IMG/VR virus record: IMGVR_UViG_3300047550_004145
Coordinates: 1 to 36,447 of that record
Reading direction: 5' to 3' (one strand)
DNA: 36,447 nucleotides
Source: a virus
Shown: positions 31,431 through 36,447 of the stretch, in pieces
Numbering within the stretch: position 1 is the first letter of the stretch
Layout: each line of letters starts with the position of its first letter
Translations under genes and position numbers: made by a program
The notes under the pieces: model-generated
What the model was told of the DNA's origin: nothing
Database searches by the model: none
Seen by the model: the letters and a program-made list of their open reading frames with translations, nothing else

Positions 31431-31432
31431 AA

Positions 31433-31630
31433 TTAAAAAGAAGAAAGAACTTGAAATTGTGTTTTCATAGTGCTGAGGTCTTTGTAGATAGACTCTGCAC
31501 CTTCAAGAGACATATTAGGACGCAATCCTTCCTTACATTCACTAATCCTTTTATTCCATTTATACATCGCATCTTGAAGTGCCCAATACAGAGTCTCAAA
31601 CTCTTGATTAGTAATTTCGATAGTTTTCAT
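31433..31630 (-). CDS. Small hypothetical protein, 65 aa
   Basis: MKTIEITNQEFETLYWALQD then AMYKWNKRISECKEGLRPNM and ESIYKDLSTMKTQFQVLSSF. A strand then two helices; MKTIEITNQEFETLYWAL is a common start of small regulatory-size phage proteins. The open frame extends 12 codons further, but the ATG chosen is 2 bp below the previous stop. Function unknown. Confidence 0.75.
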   Translation of the reverse strand: MKTIEITNQEFETLYWALQDAMYKWNKRISECKEGLRPNMSLEGAESIYKDLSTMKTQFQVLSSF

Positions 31631-31632
31631 AA

Positions 31633-31794
31633 TCAATAAAGAGGTTGGGATTTGATTTCTTTCCACTCTCGTGGATAGATTTCATTAGCAATCTTGTCGT
31701 TCAGTTTAACACAGTTGAGAGGTTTAATGTTGCTTCTACGTTGAAACTTCTCAACAGTTCCATCCGCAAACTCAACTCTGATGTTGTAGAGCAT
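31633..31794 (-). CDS. Small hypothetical protein, 53 aa
   Basis: MLYNIRVEFADGTVEKFQRR then SNIKPLNCVKLNDKIANEIY and PREWKEIKSQPLY. A beta hairpin (YNIRVEFADGTVEKFQR) with basic residues, slightly reminiscent of a small DNA/RNA-binding strand protein. It sits 2 bp from both neighbours. Function unknown. Confidence 0.72.
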   Translation of the reverse strand: MLYNIRVEFADGTVEKFQRRSNIKPLNCVKLNDKIANEIYPREWKEIKSQPLY

Positions 31795-31796
31795 AA

Positions 31797-31991
31797 TCAA
31801 TTTGCAAAAATGTCAATGTCAGGAATACGGGCAAGAACGTGCCTAAGTTGAAGTCTCAAATCATCAACCGCAGGACTATCAACATCCTGCCAGGCAGAGG
31901 CACTTTGCAGAACACAAAAGAGAGAATGTGCTTGCCTTGAAGTGAGTGAGAAGGAGACAATATCTCCATCAAGTTGAACAGTGTTAGTCAT
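31797..31991 (-). CDS. Small hypothetical protein, 64 aa
   Basis: MTNTVQLDGDIVSFSLTSRQ then AHSLFCVLQSASAWQDVDSP and AVDDLRLQLRHVLARIPDID. Strand followed by two helices; ATG chosen over a TTG two codons earlier because it follows the upstream stop by 2 bp. Function unknown. Confidence 0.74.
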   Translation of the reverse strand: MTNTVQLDGDIVSFSLTSRQAHSLFCVLQSASAWQDVDSPAVDDLRLQLRHVLARIPDIDIFAN

Positions 31992-31993
31992 AA

Positions 31994-32242
31994 TCAAACA
32001 GCAACAGAGAACTCAGGAAGAATACAGAAAGAGTTGCACCAAGTACGAACCCATTGCAAAGTATCTGCGTAGCAACGTGGTTCAGATACTACCATACTCG
32101 CATCCTTACGAGGATTGTAAGCAACAGCAACATATTTGTAGCAATCAGGGGATTCTTCAATCTCTTGAATCCACATTTGATTTACACGACCATCTTGCCA
32201 GTCCCAACGTGAAACCGTGTAGTGGAAGACATCAAGAATCAT
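31994..32242 (-). CDS. Hypothetical protein, 82 aa
   Basis: MILDVFHYTVSRWDWQDGRV then NQMWIQEIEESPDCYKYVAV and DTLQWVRTWCNSFCILPEFS. Rich in Trp and Cys, beta-leaning. A strong AAGGAG Shine-Dalgarno stands 7 bp before the ATG. First gene of a five-gene operon under cassette K. Function unknown. Confidence 0.78.
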   Translation of the reverse strand: MILDVFHYTVSRWDWQDGRVNQMWIQEIEESPDCYKYVAVAYNPRKDASMVVSEPRCYADTLQWVRTWCNSFCILPEFSVAV

Positions 32243-32268
32243 CAGGTCTCCTTTGCTTGTGTCCCTGT

Positions 32269-32326
32269 ATTGTAGGGCATCTGGGGGGTCTGTGGGGGTT
32301 TAGTGTGCCACCTCTACAAGTGGCAC
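32269..32326 (-). promoter_or_regulatory. Palindrome promoter cassette, copy K
   Basis: Dyad GTGCCAC-N8-GTGGCAC at 32305-32326, 30-bp gap, -10 TACAAT (32274-32269). Interior and leader (GGGCATCTG, CCTTTGCTTGTGT) match copies E and O. Drives 32242-31020. Confidence 0.85.
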
Positions 32327-32333
32327 ATGGGTA

Positions 32334-32555
32334 TCATTTATGATAAAGTCCTGTAGTGAAGAAGATTTTATCCATAATGCACATAGAAAGTTCAAAGAGG
32401 ACTTCATCATCAATCTGTCCCATTTTATTCACAACAGCATCAGGGATAATCTCATTCATAAACAAAACATATCTTTCATCACTGTTAATGTAGTCGATTA
32501 CTTCAGGTGCAAGAGCAGATGCAAGTTTGTTGTACGTATTGTTTGAAAGAGTCAT
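32334..32555 (-). CDS. Hypothetical protein, 73 aa
   Basis: MTLSNNTYNKLASALAPEVI then DYINSDERYVLFMNEIIPDA and VVNKMGQIDDEVLFELSMCI. Helical, acidic. GGAGGGG lies 8 bp before the ATG. It is coupled to the upstream membrane protein, whose stop is 1 bp before this ATG. Ends 7 bp from the dyad of copy K. Function unknown. Confidence 0.76.
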   Translation of the reverse strand: MTLSNNTYNKLASALAPEVIDYINSDERYVLFMNEIIPDAVVNKMGQIDDEVLFELSMCIMDKIFFTTGLYHK

Positions 32556-32556
32556 T

Positions 32557-32727
32557 TCATTCACCCCTCCGAATATTATCCCCAACATAATATAACAAGT
32601 CAAGAACAACCGCAATAGGCACACACCACCAGATATTCAATCCTGTGAGGAGATGAACTCCAAACACCAAAACAAACATAAGTGGAAACTGAAACGGAAA
32701 GGCAAATAGAGTATTTTTAAGTCTCAT
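32557..32727 (-). CDS. Small membrane protein, 56 aa
   Basis: MRLKNTLFAFPFQFPLMFVL then VFGVHLLTGLNIWWCVPIAV and VLDLLYYVGDNIRRGE. Two hydrophobic segments (about 7-30 and 33-48) with positive residues at both ends, consistent with two membrane passes and termini inside. No family recognised. First gene below cassette L. Confidence 0.72.
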   Translation of the reverse strand: MRLKNTLFAFPFQFPLMFVLVFGVHLLTGLNIWWCVPIAVVLDLLYYVGDNIRRGE

Positions 32728-32755
32728 TCTAGTTGGTTTGGTTGCTTATGAGAGT

Positions 32756-32813
32756 ATTATAGGGCATCAGGTGTCACTGTACTCTTTTAGTGTGCCACCT
32801 CTACAAGTGACAC
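32756..32813 (-). promoter_or_regulatory. Palindrome promoter cassette, copy L
   Basis: Dyad GTGCCAC-N8-GTGACAC at 32792-32813 (one mismatch), 30-bp gap, consensus -10 TATAAT (32761-32756). Drives 32727-32334. The homing endonuclease gene ends inside it. Confidence 0.85.
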
Positions 32814-33458
32814 ATCGTTTAATTTTATATTTTCTACATTTATGACATTTTTATGTTTTTTTCTATTTTTCTTAGATATTTGTACTATATGAGACCTATT
32901 ATAATTGTTTTCTTTACACCAATTTGCTAACCCACAAAGAATAATTGTTTTACCATCACTAAAAGTGATTTTCCATAATTTAGATTTTCCATTTTTAAAT
33001 CCTTTATTATTCTTATTTTTTTCAGAAATTCTTTTTTTATGCTCTTCAGTAAGAGGTTTTTTGTATTGTGGGTGATTTTTGCCTTTTATTGCCTCACTAA
33101 TATTTTTTCTATGCTCTTCAGTAAATTTTATATTTCTGCGTCTATTACTAATATTTCTTTTTTGTTCTTCACTAAAAAGACGACCACTTGTTCCTTCTCC
33201 ACCATTAGTTCTATTATGGAGAATACCAGTTCCTAAATCTTTTCTTCCAAGCACAGCAATCATATAGATTTCGTGCTTAAATGCTTCTTCTTCGGTTAAG
33301 TTTTGTTTTAAAAATATTATTCTGGTTTTATCGTTTGGTGGATTTGTTGTTTTTCTATTTGTAGAGTAAATCCTATTTTTTTGACCTTTGCCAATATAAT
33401 AAGGAGTTTTATCCTTACGCAAATATGCGTAGGTATAAAATCGGTTAGGATTTACCAT
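32787..33458 (-). CDS. GIY-YIG homing endonuclease with NUMOD3 repeats
   Basis: 223 residues. YTYAYL (8-13) and YYIGKG (20-25) form the GIY-YIG core, followed by a catalytic-type Glu63 in FKHEIYMI and an NRTNGGEGTSG loop (82-92). Three NUMOD3-like units follow (SEEQKRNIS, TEEHRKNISEAIKGKNHPQY, TEEHKKRISEKNKN; about 96-150), then a C-terminal DNA-binding module ITFSDGKTIILCGLANWCKE (164-183). Related to T4 Seg/I-TevI-type mobile endonucleases. A perfect TATAAATA late promoter precedes it. The tail VEVAH and the stop TAA come from cassette L. Confidence 0.9.
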   Translation of the reverse strand: MVNPNRFYTYAYLRKDKTPYYIGKGQKNRIYSTNRKTTNPPNDKTRIIFLKQNLTEEEAFKHEIYMIAVLGRKDLGTGILHNRTNGGEGTSGRLFSEEQKRNISNRRRNIKFTEEHRKNISEAIKGKNHPQYKKPLTEEHKKRISEKNKNNKGFKNGKSKLWKITFSDGKTIILCGLANWCKENNYNRSHIVQISKKNRKKHKNVINVENIKLNDVSLVEVAH

Positions 33459-33485
33459 AACTGCTCTTTAGTTGACTGACTTAAG

Positions 33486-33493
33486 TATTTATA
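33486..33493 (-). promoter_or_regulatory. Perfect late promoter TATAAATA for the homing endonuclease
   Basis: The minus strand reads TATAAATA 27 bp before the ATG at 33458, normal spacing for a T4-type late promoter. T4 homing endonucleases such as I-TevI are also transcribed late. Confidence 0.75.
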
Positions 33494-33504
33494 CAAGAAA
33501 AGGG

Positions 33505-33534
33505 CATCTCTGCCCTCCTCTACCTGTAGAGATG
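33505..33534 (-). terminator. Hairpin terminator above the late promoter
   Basis: CATCTCT (33505-33511) pairs with AGAGATG (33528-33534), with an inner CTCTA/TAGAG pairing. On the minus strand it is followed by CCCTTTTCTTG. It should close the tRNA/small-gene transcript before the homing endonuclease unit. Confidence 0.55.
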
Positions 33535-33558
33535 TCAGTCAACTTCAGGCAGTATTAT

Positions 33559-33675
33559 TTAGAGGTACTTTTTCTTCAAACTTTTTACTCTTTTCTTTGC
33601 TTGCCTAAGTGCTTGAGGTTTTAATTTTCTTTTTTGTTCTTTTTTGCTATGATGTTGCCAATTTGGGGTGTTCAT
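33559..33675 (-). CDS. Small Lys-rich peptide, 38 aa
   Basis: MNTPNWQHHSKKEQKRKLKP then QALRQAKKRVKSLKKKYL. About 40 percent Lys/Arg, likely nucleic-acid binding if made. A longer frame reads upstream through the tRNA gene and is not used. No clear ribosome-binding site. A CTAAATA motif covers its last codons. Confidence 0.45.
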   Translation of the reverse strand: MNTPNWQHHSKKEQKRKLKPQALRQAKKRVKSLKKKYL

Positions 33676-33692
33676 TGTTCTAATGTTTACAG

Positions 33693-33764
33693 TATTCCCA
33701 AGGGGAGTTGAACCCCTGTTTTCTCCGTGAAAGGGAGGTGTCCTAACCACTAGACGATGGGAAC
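33693..33764 (-). tRNA. tRNA-Glu (anticodon TTC)
   Basis: 72 nt on the minus strand, starting GTTCCCATCGTCTAGTGG. Acceptor GTTCCCA/TGGGAAT, D stem GTC/GAC, anticodon loop CTTTCAC with anticodon TTC, T stem AGGGG/CCCCT with loop TTCAACT. CCA is not encoded. The first anticodon-stem pair is C-A instead of a Watson-Crick pair. Phage tRNAs supplement host pools for codons more used by the AT-rich phage; GAA fits that. Confidence 0.9.
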
Positions 33765-33767
33765 AAG

Positions 33768-33786
33768 AAAGGGGCATTACCCCTTT
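33768..33786 (-). terminator. Hairpin between the 67-aa gene and tRNA-Glu
   Basis: AAAGGGG-CATTA-CCCCTTT, a perfect 7-bp stem followed on the minus strand by CTTGTTCCC (the T-run is within the stem arm). It ends 3 bp before the tRNA 5' end, so it may be a weak terminator or a processing signal. Confidence 0.5.
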
Positions 33787-33794
33787 ATATTTAA

Positions 33795-33998
33795 TCAGAC
33801 AGCAACTACATCTTCATCTTCAACCTCAACCACATCCTCATCCGATTGATAGTTCTCAATCACGGTGGCATCATAGTTATCGAGTGCCTCAATCAGTTCA
33901 GCACCAGTTTCCGCATTGGTGATATTCAGAATCAGTTGAGACCCAGCAGGGTTAGTATCAACAATCTCAGCAGCAAGAGCAAGCAGTTTAACAGACAT
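33795..33998 (-). CDS. Small acidic protein, 67 aa
   Basis: MSVKLLALAAEIVDTNPAGS then QLILNITNAETGAELIEALD and a very acidic tail DEDVVEVEDEDVVAV. The tail (11 Asp/Glu in about 17) suggests a DNA-mimic or charged interaction surface; not identified. Start chosen at the Met after the hydrophobic upstream open frame. Function unknown. Confidence 0.68.
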   Translation of the reverse strand: MSVKLLALAAEIVDTNPAGSQLILNITNAETGAELIEALDNYDATVIENYQSDEDVVEVEDEDVVAV

Positions 33999-34063
33999 AA
34001 TGAAAAAGAAAGGAGAATGAATGAAAAAGGAGAACTTTAGGGCAACTACCATTCCCAGATGAG

Positions 34064-34210
34064 TTAATAACTCAAAGAGTAATCAACTTCAAGGTCATAA
34101 TCAGGAACCTCAAAGTCACTCAAGAGTTCCACATAGTCTTCATAATCAACACCAAGATACTTGGCAAAGTCTTCATAATCATCGTGAAGCATTAGATTAT
34201 CAGAAATCAT
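34064..34210 (-). CDS. Small acidic protein, 48 aa
   Basis: MISDNLMLHDDYEDFAKYLG then VDYEDYVELLSDFEVPDYDL and EVDYSLSY. Acidic with repeated DYED motifs. An optimal GGAGG stands 8 bp before the ATG. First gene below cassette M; the 67-aa gene and possibly the tRNA follow in the same unit. Confidence 0.72.
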   Translation of the reverse strand: MISDNLMLHDDYEDFAKYLGVDYEDYVELLSDFEVPDYDLEVDYSLSY

Positions 34211-34236
34211 TGAAACCTCCTTGACTCGATGAATAC

Positions 34237-34294
34237 ATCATAGCACGTCCATGGTGCCGTGGGAAGAGTGATGTGCCAGTTGTTAAAGTGGCAC
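34237..34294 (-). promoter_or_regulatory. Palindrome promoter cassette, copy M
   Basis: Dyad GTGCCAG-N8-GTGGCAC at 34273-34294, 30-bp gap, extended -10 TGC-TATGAT (34242-34237). The gap sequence is unlike the other copies, yet its length is the same. Drives 34210 downward. Confidence 0.82.
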
Positions 34295-34305
34295 AGTCTC
34301 ATCAT

Positions 34306-34488
34306 TCACTCCTCATTCTCAACATAAACTTCAGGACTATCATTCACACTCGAAGTCTTCACCCGAACATTGTAAGGACTGTTGAAGAAACGACGGAAAG
34401 CAGTAACCACAATAACAAGCGTCGAAACAACACCAACAAGACCAATGAAGGTAACAGCATCACCCGAGAAACTGTAAGTATCAACCAT
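34306..34488 (-). CDS. Small membrane protein, 60 aa
   Basis: MVDTYSFSGDAVTFIGLVGV then VSTLVIVVTAFRRFFNSPYN and an acidic tail SPEVYVENEE. One long hydrophobic segment (about 11-30) followed by RR gives a single-pass protein with the C-terminus inside. Sole gene of the cassette-N unit; its stop is 11 bp above copy M's dyad. Function unknown. Confidence 0.74.
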   Translation of the reverse strand: MVDTYSFSGDAVTFIGLVGVVSTLVIVVTAFRRFFNSPYNVRVKTSSVNDSPEVYVENEE

Positions 34489-34524
34489 TAAACCTGAACC
34501 CGTCCTTGACTTAACTACTCTAGT

Positions 34525-34580
34525 AGTATAGCACCGCTGAGGTGCTGGGTGGGGGTGTCTGTGCCAGTTCCAGAAGTGTC
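34525..34580 (-). promoter_or_regulatory. Palindrome promoter cassette, copy N
   Basis: 22-bp site 34561-34582: intact half GTGCCAG, diverged half GTGTCCT (same type as O and P); 30-bp gap; extended -10 TGC-TATACT (34530-34525). Drives the 60-aa membrane protein. Confidence 0.72.
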
Positions 34581-34581
34581 C

Positions 34582-34995
34582 TCAGCGTGACTGTAACTCT
34601 CTCTTAATTTCAGCTTTAAGTTGTTCTTTTTCTTGTCTTTTTTTAAGATTTCTTTTTACTTTTGCTTGATATTCTGCTACCTTTTCTTTATTTGCTTGCA
34701 TTTGAGAAAGTTGTCTTTGGCGTAGTCTCTGTCTTCTTGCTTCAATATCCTCTTTGATTTTTACTGATTTCTTTACAAGTTTCTTTACAGAACCACCACC
34801 ACCAACTCCACCTTGCTTCTTCAATACTTTTTCAACTTTCTTTTCAGAACCAAGAGGTCCAGATGGTCCTTCATATGGTGCAAGAGTATAAGTCTTTACT
34901 CCATATTCATCTACACTATAAGTTCCCGGAACTGCATTTGGCGGAGTAGCAGTTTTCTTCTCACAAATTAACAGAAACTCTTTAAAGGTAATCAT
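34582..34995 (-). CDS. Structural-type protein with MITFKEFLLICE start, 137 aa
   Basis: MITFKEFLLICEKKTATPPN resembles the short MxTFxEFxxxCE leader seen on several cyanophage virion-associated proteins (from memory). The middle is Gly/Pro-rich (GVGGGGSVKKLVKKSVKIKE), then a long basic coiled helix RRQRLRQRQLSQMQANKEKV. The ATG overlaps the previous stop (ATGA). Possibly an internal or packaged protein. Late operon with the 160-aa gene. Confidence 0.68.
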   Translation of the reverse strand: MITFKEFLLICEKKTATPPNAVPGTYSVDEYGVKTYTLAPYEGPSGPLGSEKKVEKVLKKQGGVGGGGSVKKLVKKSVKIKEDIEARRQRLRQRQLSQMQANKEKVAEYQAKVKRNLKKRQEKEQLKAEIKRELQSR

Positions 34996-35474
34996 CTTAC
35001 TCTAGAACTATCAGTTATAATACTCTCTCTCCAATCCTCACTCATATTCACCATAATAACTTCTGCTGCTTCTGGTGTTTCAGCATATCCTTCATCAAGT
35101 AAGTGTGAGAGGATGATGTCGTAGTAATCATAACTTTCTACACTTACACCCCTTTTTCTTTGTCTTTCAAGTTTTTTACCCTTTGGCATTCCACCAGGAC
35201 CTTCGGGTTTATCTGGATTTTCTTCTCTTTCACTATCTCTTCTTATATCCCTAATATCCTGCGTCATTCCAGTCCTCATAGAAGGATGTTGTGTTGGAGG
35301 AGTAGGTCTTTTTCTTGGTCTTTCTTTACCAAATCCAGTTTCCTGATTTGATTGTCTTACAGCAAGACCTGCTTTATATTGCTTTCTTCTTTGTGGTGTT
35401 ATTTCTTCATCAAGTTGATTACTAACAACTTCCATATATGCTTCTTGAAGATTGCGAAGTTCTTGTGCGTCCAT
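34992..35474 (-). CDS. Cyanophage protein with C-terminal LLDEGYAETPEAAEVIM motif, 160 aa
   Basis: MDAQELRNLQEAYMEVVSNQ start, a charged, disordered middle (RKRPTPPTQHPSMRTG, ERQRKRGVS), then the C-terminal YDIILSHLLDEGYAETPEAA with VMVNMSEDWRESI-like end. This end module recurs at the C-terminus of various cyanophage proteins. A TATAAATA late promoter 20 bp before the ATG supports late, virion-related expression. An upstream TTG would add three residues. Confidence 0.75.
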   Translation of the reverse strand: MDAQELRNLQEAYMEVVSNQLDEEITPQRRKQYKAGLAVRQSNQETGFGKERPRKRPTPPTQHPSMRTGMTQDIRDIRRDSEREENPDKPEGPGGMPKGKKLERQRKRGVSVESYDYYDIILSHLLDEGYAETPEAAEVIMVNMSEDWRESIITDSSRVR

Positions 35475-35494
35475 TTTTACCAATACTTTTTAGT

Positions 35495-35502
35495 TATTTA
35501 TA
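35495..35502 (-). promoter_or_regulatory. Perfect late promoter TATAAATA
   Basis: The minus strand reads TATAAATA 20 bp upstream of the ATG at 35474. It separates the late pair 34582-35474 from the cassette-O unit above. Confidence 0.72.
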
Positions 35503-35503
35503 T

Positions 35504-35773
35504 TTACTCATACTCAAAATATTTATTTACTCTTCTGGATGGAGTTTCATATTCAGAAACTGTAGAAGTATTGATAATACACTTTACTGGTTTTGATTCT
35601 GCTGGAATGATATGAGTTCTTACTGCATTAAAAATAATAAAACAGTTAGTAATAAAAATAGACAAAAACATCAAAAGACGAATAAGAGCAATCTTATCGG
35701 CTTCCCTATCATCATTACCCTCTTTACTACCTAGAGATTTTGCAATCAGTCTCCACATAGTCTTAACTTTCAT
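35504..35773 (-). CDS. Single-pass membrane protein, 89 aa
   Basis: MKVKTMWRLIAKSLGSKEGN then DREADKIALIRLLMFLSIFI and TNCFIIFNAVRTHIIP. One membrane segment (about 34-53) between a basic/charged N-terminal region and a soluble C-terminal tail SRRVNKYFEYE. Its start overlaps the preceding stop. Third gene of the cassette-O unit. Function unknown. Confidence 0.74.
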   Translation of the reverse strand: MKVKTMWRLIAKSLGSKEGNDDREADKIALIRLLMFLSIFITNCFIIFNAVRTHIIPAESKPVKCIINTSTVSEYETPSRRVNKYFEYE

Positions 35774-35999
35774 AGACACACGTTCTTGATTTTATGTATG
35801 TTAGTTCTTTCCATTGCTCCTGATAACAAATCACAAGCAATCGTTCATTTCTATGTAGAGAACAGTGTTGATAGTTAATATGGTCTTTGGGGCGAACTAC
35901 AACTTCAATCGTAATGTATTCTTTACACTTGAAATACACCCACCCATTAACGTTTTTCTTCCATTCTACGAAATCGTTGATTTGAGGTTCATAGGACAT
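35763..35999 (-). CDS. Hypothetical protein, 78 aa
   Basis: MSYEPQINDFVEWKKNVNGW then VYFKCKEYITIEVVVRPKDH and RLLVICYQEQWKELTYIKSR. A small all-beta protein (SH3-like pattern: DFVEW..GWVYF..YITIEV) of a kind I recognise in marine cyanophages; function unknown. Overlaps the next gene by 11 bp. Confidence 0.8.
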   Translation of the reverse strand: MSYEPQINDFVEWKKNVNGWVYFKCKEYITIEVVVRPKDHINYQHCSLHRNERLLVICYQEQWKELTYIKSRTCVYES

Positions 36000-36021
36000 A
36001 GAATACTAATCAATTCAATAT

Positions 36022-36189
36022 CTACTTATCAAACTTTTCTAGGAACTCATCAATCTTTCTGATTTTTTCTGTGTAGTCTGCAATCAAGTCTGCATGTGGA
36101 TAGTTATAATATTCTGGACGTTTCATACAATCAAGCAGATGTTGCTTAACTGCTTTCTGAATATCGCATTCAATTTGAATACCACTCAT
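36022..36189 (-). CDS. Small hypothetical protein, 55 aa
   Basis: MSGIQIECDIQKAVKQHLLD then CMKRPEYYNYPHADLIADYT and EKIRKIDEFLEKFDK. Helical. First gene below cassette O, with AGGAAGG-type leader bases 3-10 bp before the ATG. Function unknown. Confidence 0.74.
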   Translation of the reverse strand: MSGIQIECDIQKAVKQHLLDCMKRPEYYNYPHADLIADYTEKIRKIDEFLEKFDK

Positions 36190-36230
36190 TAGGAAGGAAG
36201 AGTCATAGGTGGATTTGCTTGTGTTCTTGT

Positions 36231-36288
36231 ATTATAGGGCATCTGGCGCCCCTTTGGGGGTTTAGGGTGCCAGTTCCTCAAGTGTCCA
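36231..36288 (-). promoter_or_regulatory. Palindrome promoter cassette, copy O
   Basis: 22-bp site 36267-36288: intact half GTGCCAG, diverged half GTGTCCA; 30-bp gap; consensus -10 TATAAT (36236-36231). Gap and leader are nearly identical to copy E. Drives 36189-35504. The pentapeptide gene ends in the site. Confidence 0.8.
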
Positions 36289-36447
36289 GAAGTGCCTTGA
36301 GTGCCTTGAGGGTATCTTTGTATTTCTTCAGTTCTTCCTCAAGTTGTTGAATCTTGAGGTCTTTATCATCTTGAGGTTCTTCTTTCTTCTCAAGAATGGT
36401 TCCTTTTACATTAGCACCCTCAAGGTCAGCACACTGAAGGTCAGCAC
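36278..36447 (-). CDS. Pentapeptide-repeat protein, C-terminal part
   Basis: Open at the window edge; the last 55 codons are visible. ADLQCADLEGANVKGTILEK is a run of A(D/N)LxG pentapeptide repeats, which fold into a right-handed beta helix; it ends in a charged coiled-coil IQQLEEELKKYKDTLKALKA and LLDT. The final residues and stop TGA fall inside the 22-bp site of cassette O. Pentapeptide proteins may mimic DNA; the role here is unknown. Confidence 0.78.
   Translation of the reverse strand, partial: ADLQCADLEGANVKGTILEKKEEPQDDKDLKIQQLEEELKKYKDTLKALKALLDT

Larger units (their letters stand above)
33470..33544. repeat. 11-bp inverted repeat around the homing endonuclease promoter
   Basis: AGTTGACTGAC (33470-33480) and GTCAGTCAACT (33534-33544) are exact reverse complements 53 bp apart. 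Between them lie the late promoter and a hairpin. It could mark an insertion boundary or form a cruciform. Confidence 0.75.

Noticed and set aside
33559-33777. 72-codon version of the Lys-rich frame
   Set aside because: Its first half is the translated tRNA-Glu gene; only the part after 33675 could be a real peptide.
19915-36288. Reading the 22-bp dyads simply as intrinsic terminators
   Set aside because: None is followed by a U-run on the minus strand (the sequence after it is usually ACTAAA), several lie in coding sequence, and the constant spacing to a -10 is not explained by termination.

Overview
The window looks like part of the genome of a T4-like myovirus of marine cyanobacteria (cyanophage). 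The evidence is a baseplate block gp25 - gp6 - giant protein at the gp7 position - gp8 - DUF4815 structural protein, followed by a long run of very small genes of the kind found in Synechococcus/Prochlorococcus myoviruses. Host genus cannot be fixed from this window; no photosynthesis gene is present. Every gene I support lies on the minus strand, so transcription runs from high to low coordinates.

Layout. (1) 1-16362: virion block, strongly AT-rich, dominated by one 12-kb gene for a 4007-residue beta-repeat protein. (2) 16389-18423: small proteins, a GT-A-type glycosyltransferase, an intrinsic terminator and late-promoter-like motifs. (3) 18424-20267: an almost gene-free 1.8 kb packed with hairpins, direct repeats, ACGAA motifs and sigma70-like promoters on both strands, with one convincing and one doubtful small gene. 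(4) 20268-34488: a visibly less AT-rich hyperplastic region of about 45 small, tightly overlapping genes, most of unknown function. Recognisable ones are a DUF6011 protein, a DUF2786 protein, an ArdA-like acidic protein, a Dam-type N6-adenine methyltransferase overlapping a PD-(D/E)XK nuclease, an SF2 helicase, a GIY-YIG homing endonuclease and a tRNA-Glu. (5) 34582-36447: two structural-type proteins behind a perfect TATAAATA late promoter, then more small genes and the 3' end of a pentapeptide-repeat gene.

The main discovery candidate is a repeated promoter cassette. Sixteen copies between 19879 and 36288 each carry a 22-bp dyad (GTGCCA-N10-TGGCAC and close variants) lying exactly 29 or 30 bp upstream of a TAnnnT -10 hexamer, usually of the extended TGn type, with no recognisable -35 box. 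Nearly every transcription unit from 19.9 to 36.2 kb begins with one. The rigid spacing argues for a DNA operator or activator site centred near -53, although the dyad would also form an RNA stem-loop and resembles in layout the promoter/stem-loop cassettes reported between T4-type phage genes. Genes whose products suggest late expression instead have T4-like NATAAATA motifs, so two regulatory classes can be read from the sequence.

The dyad has also become coding sequence: at least four genes end inside it or right beside it, taking their last residues and stop codon from the cassette. Near-identical copies could drive the cassette and gene shuffling that this region seems to have undergone.
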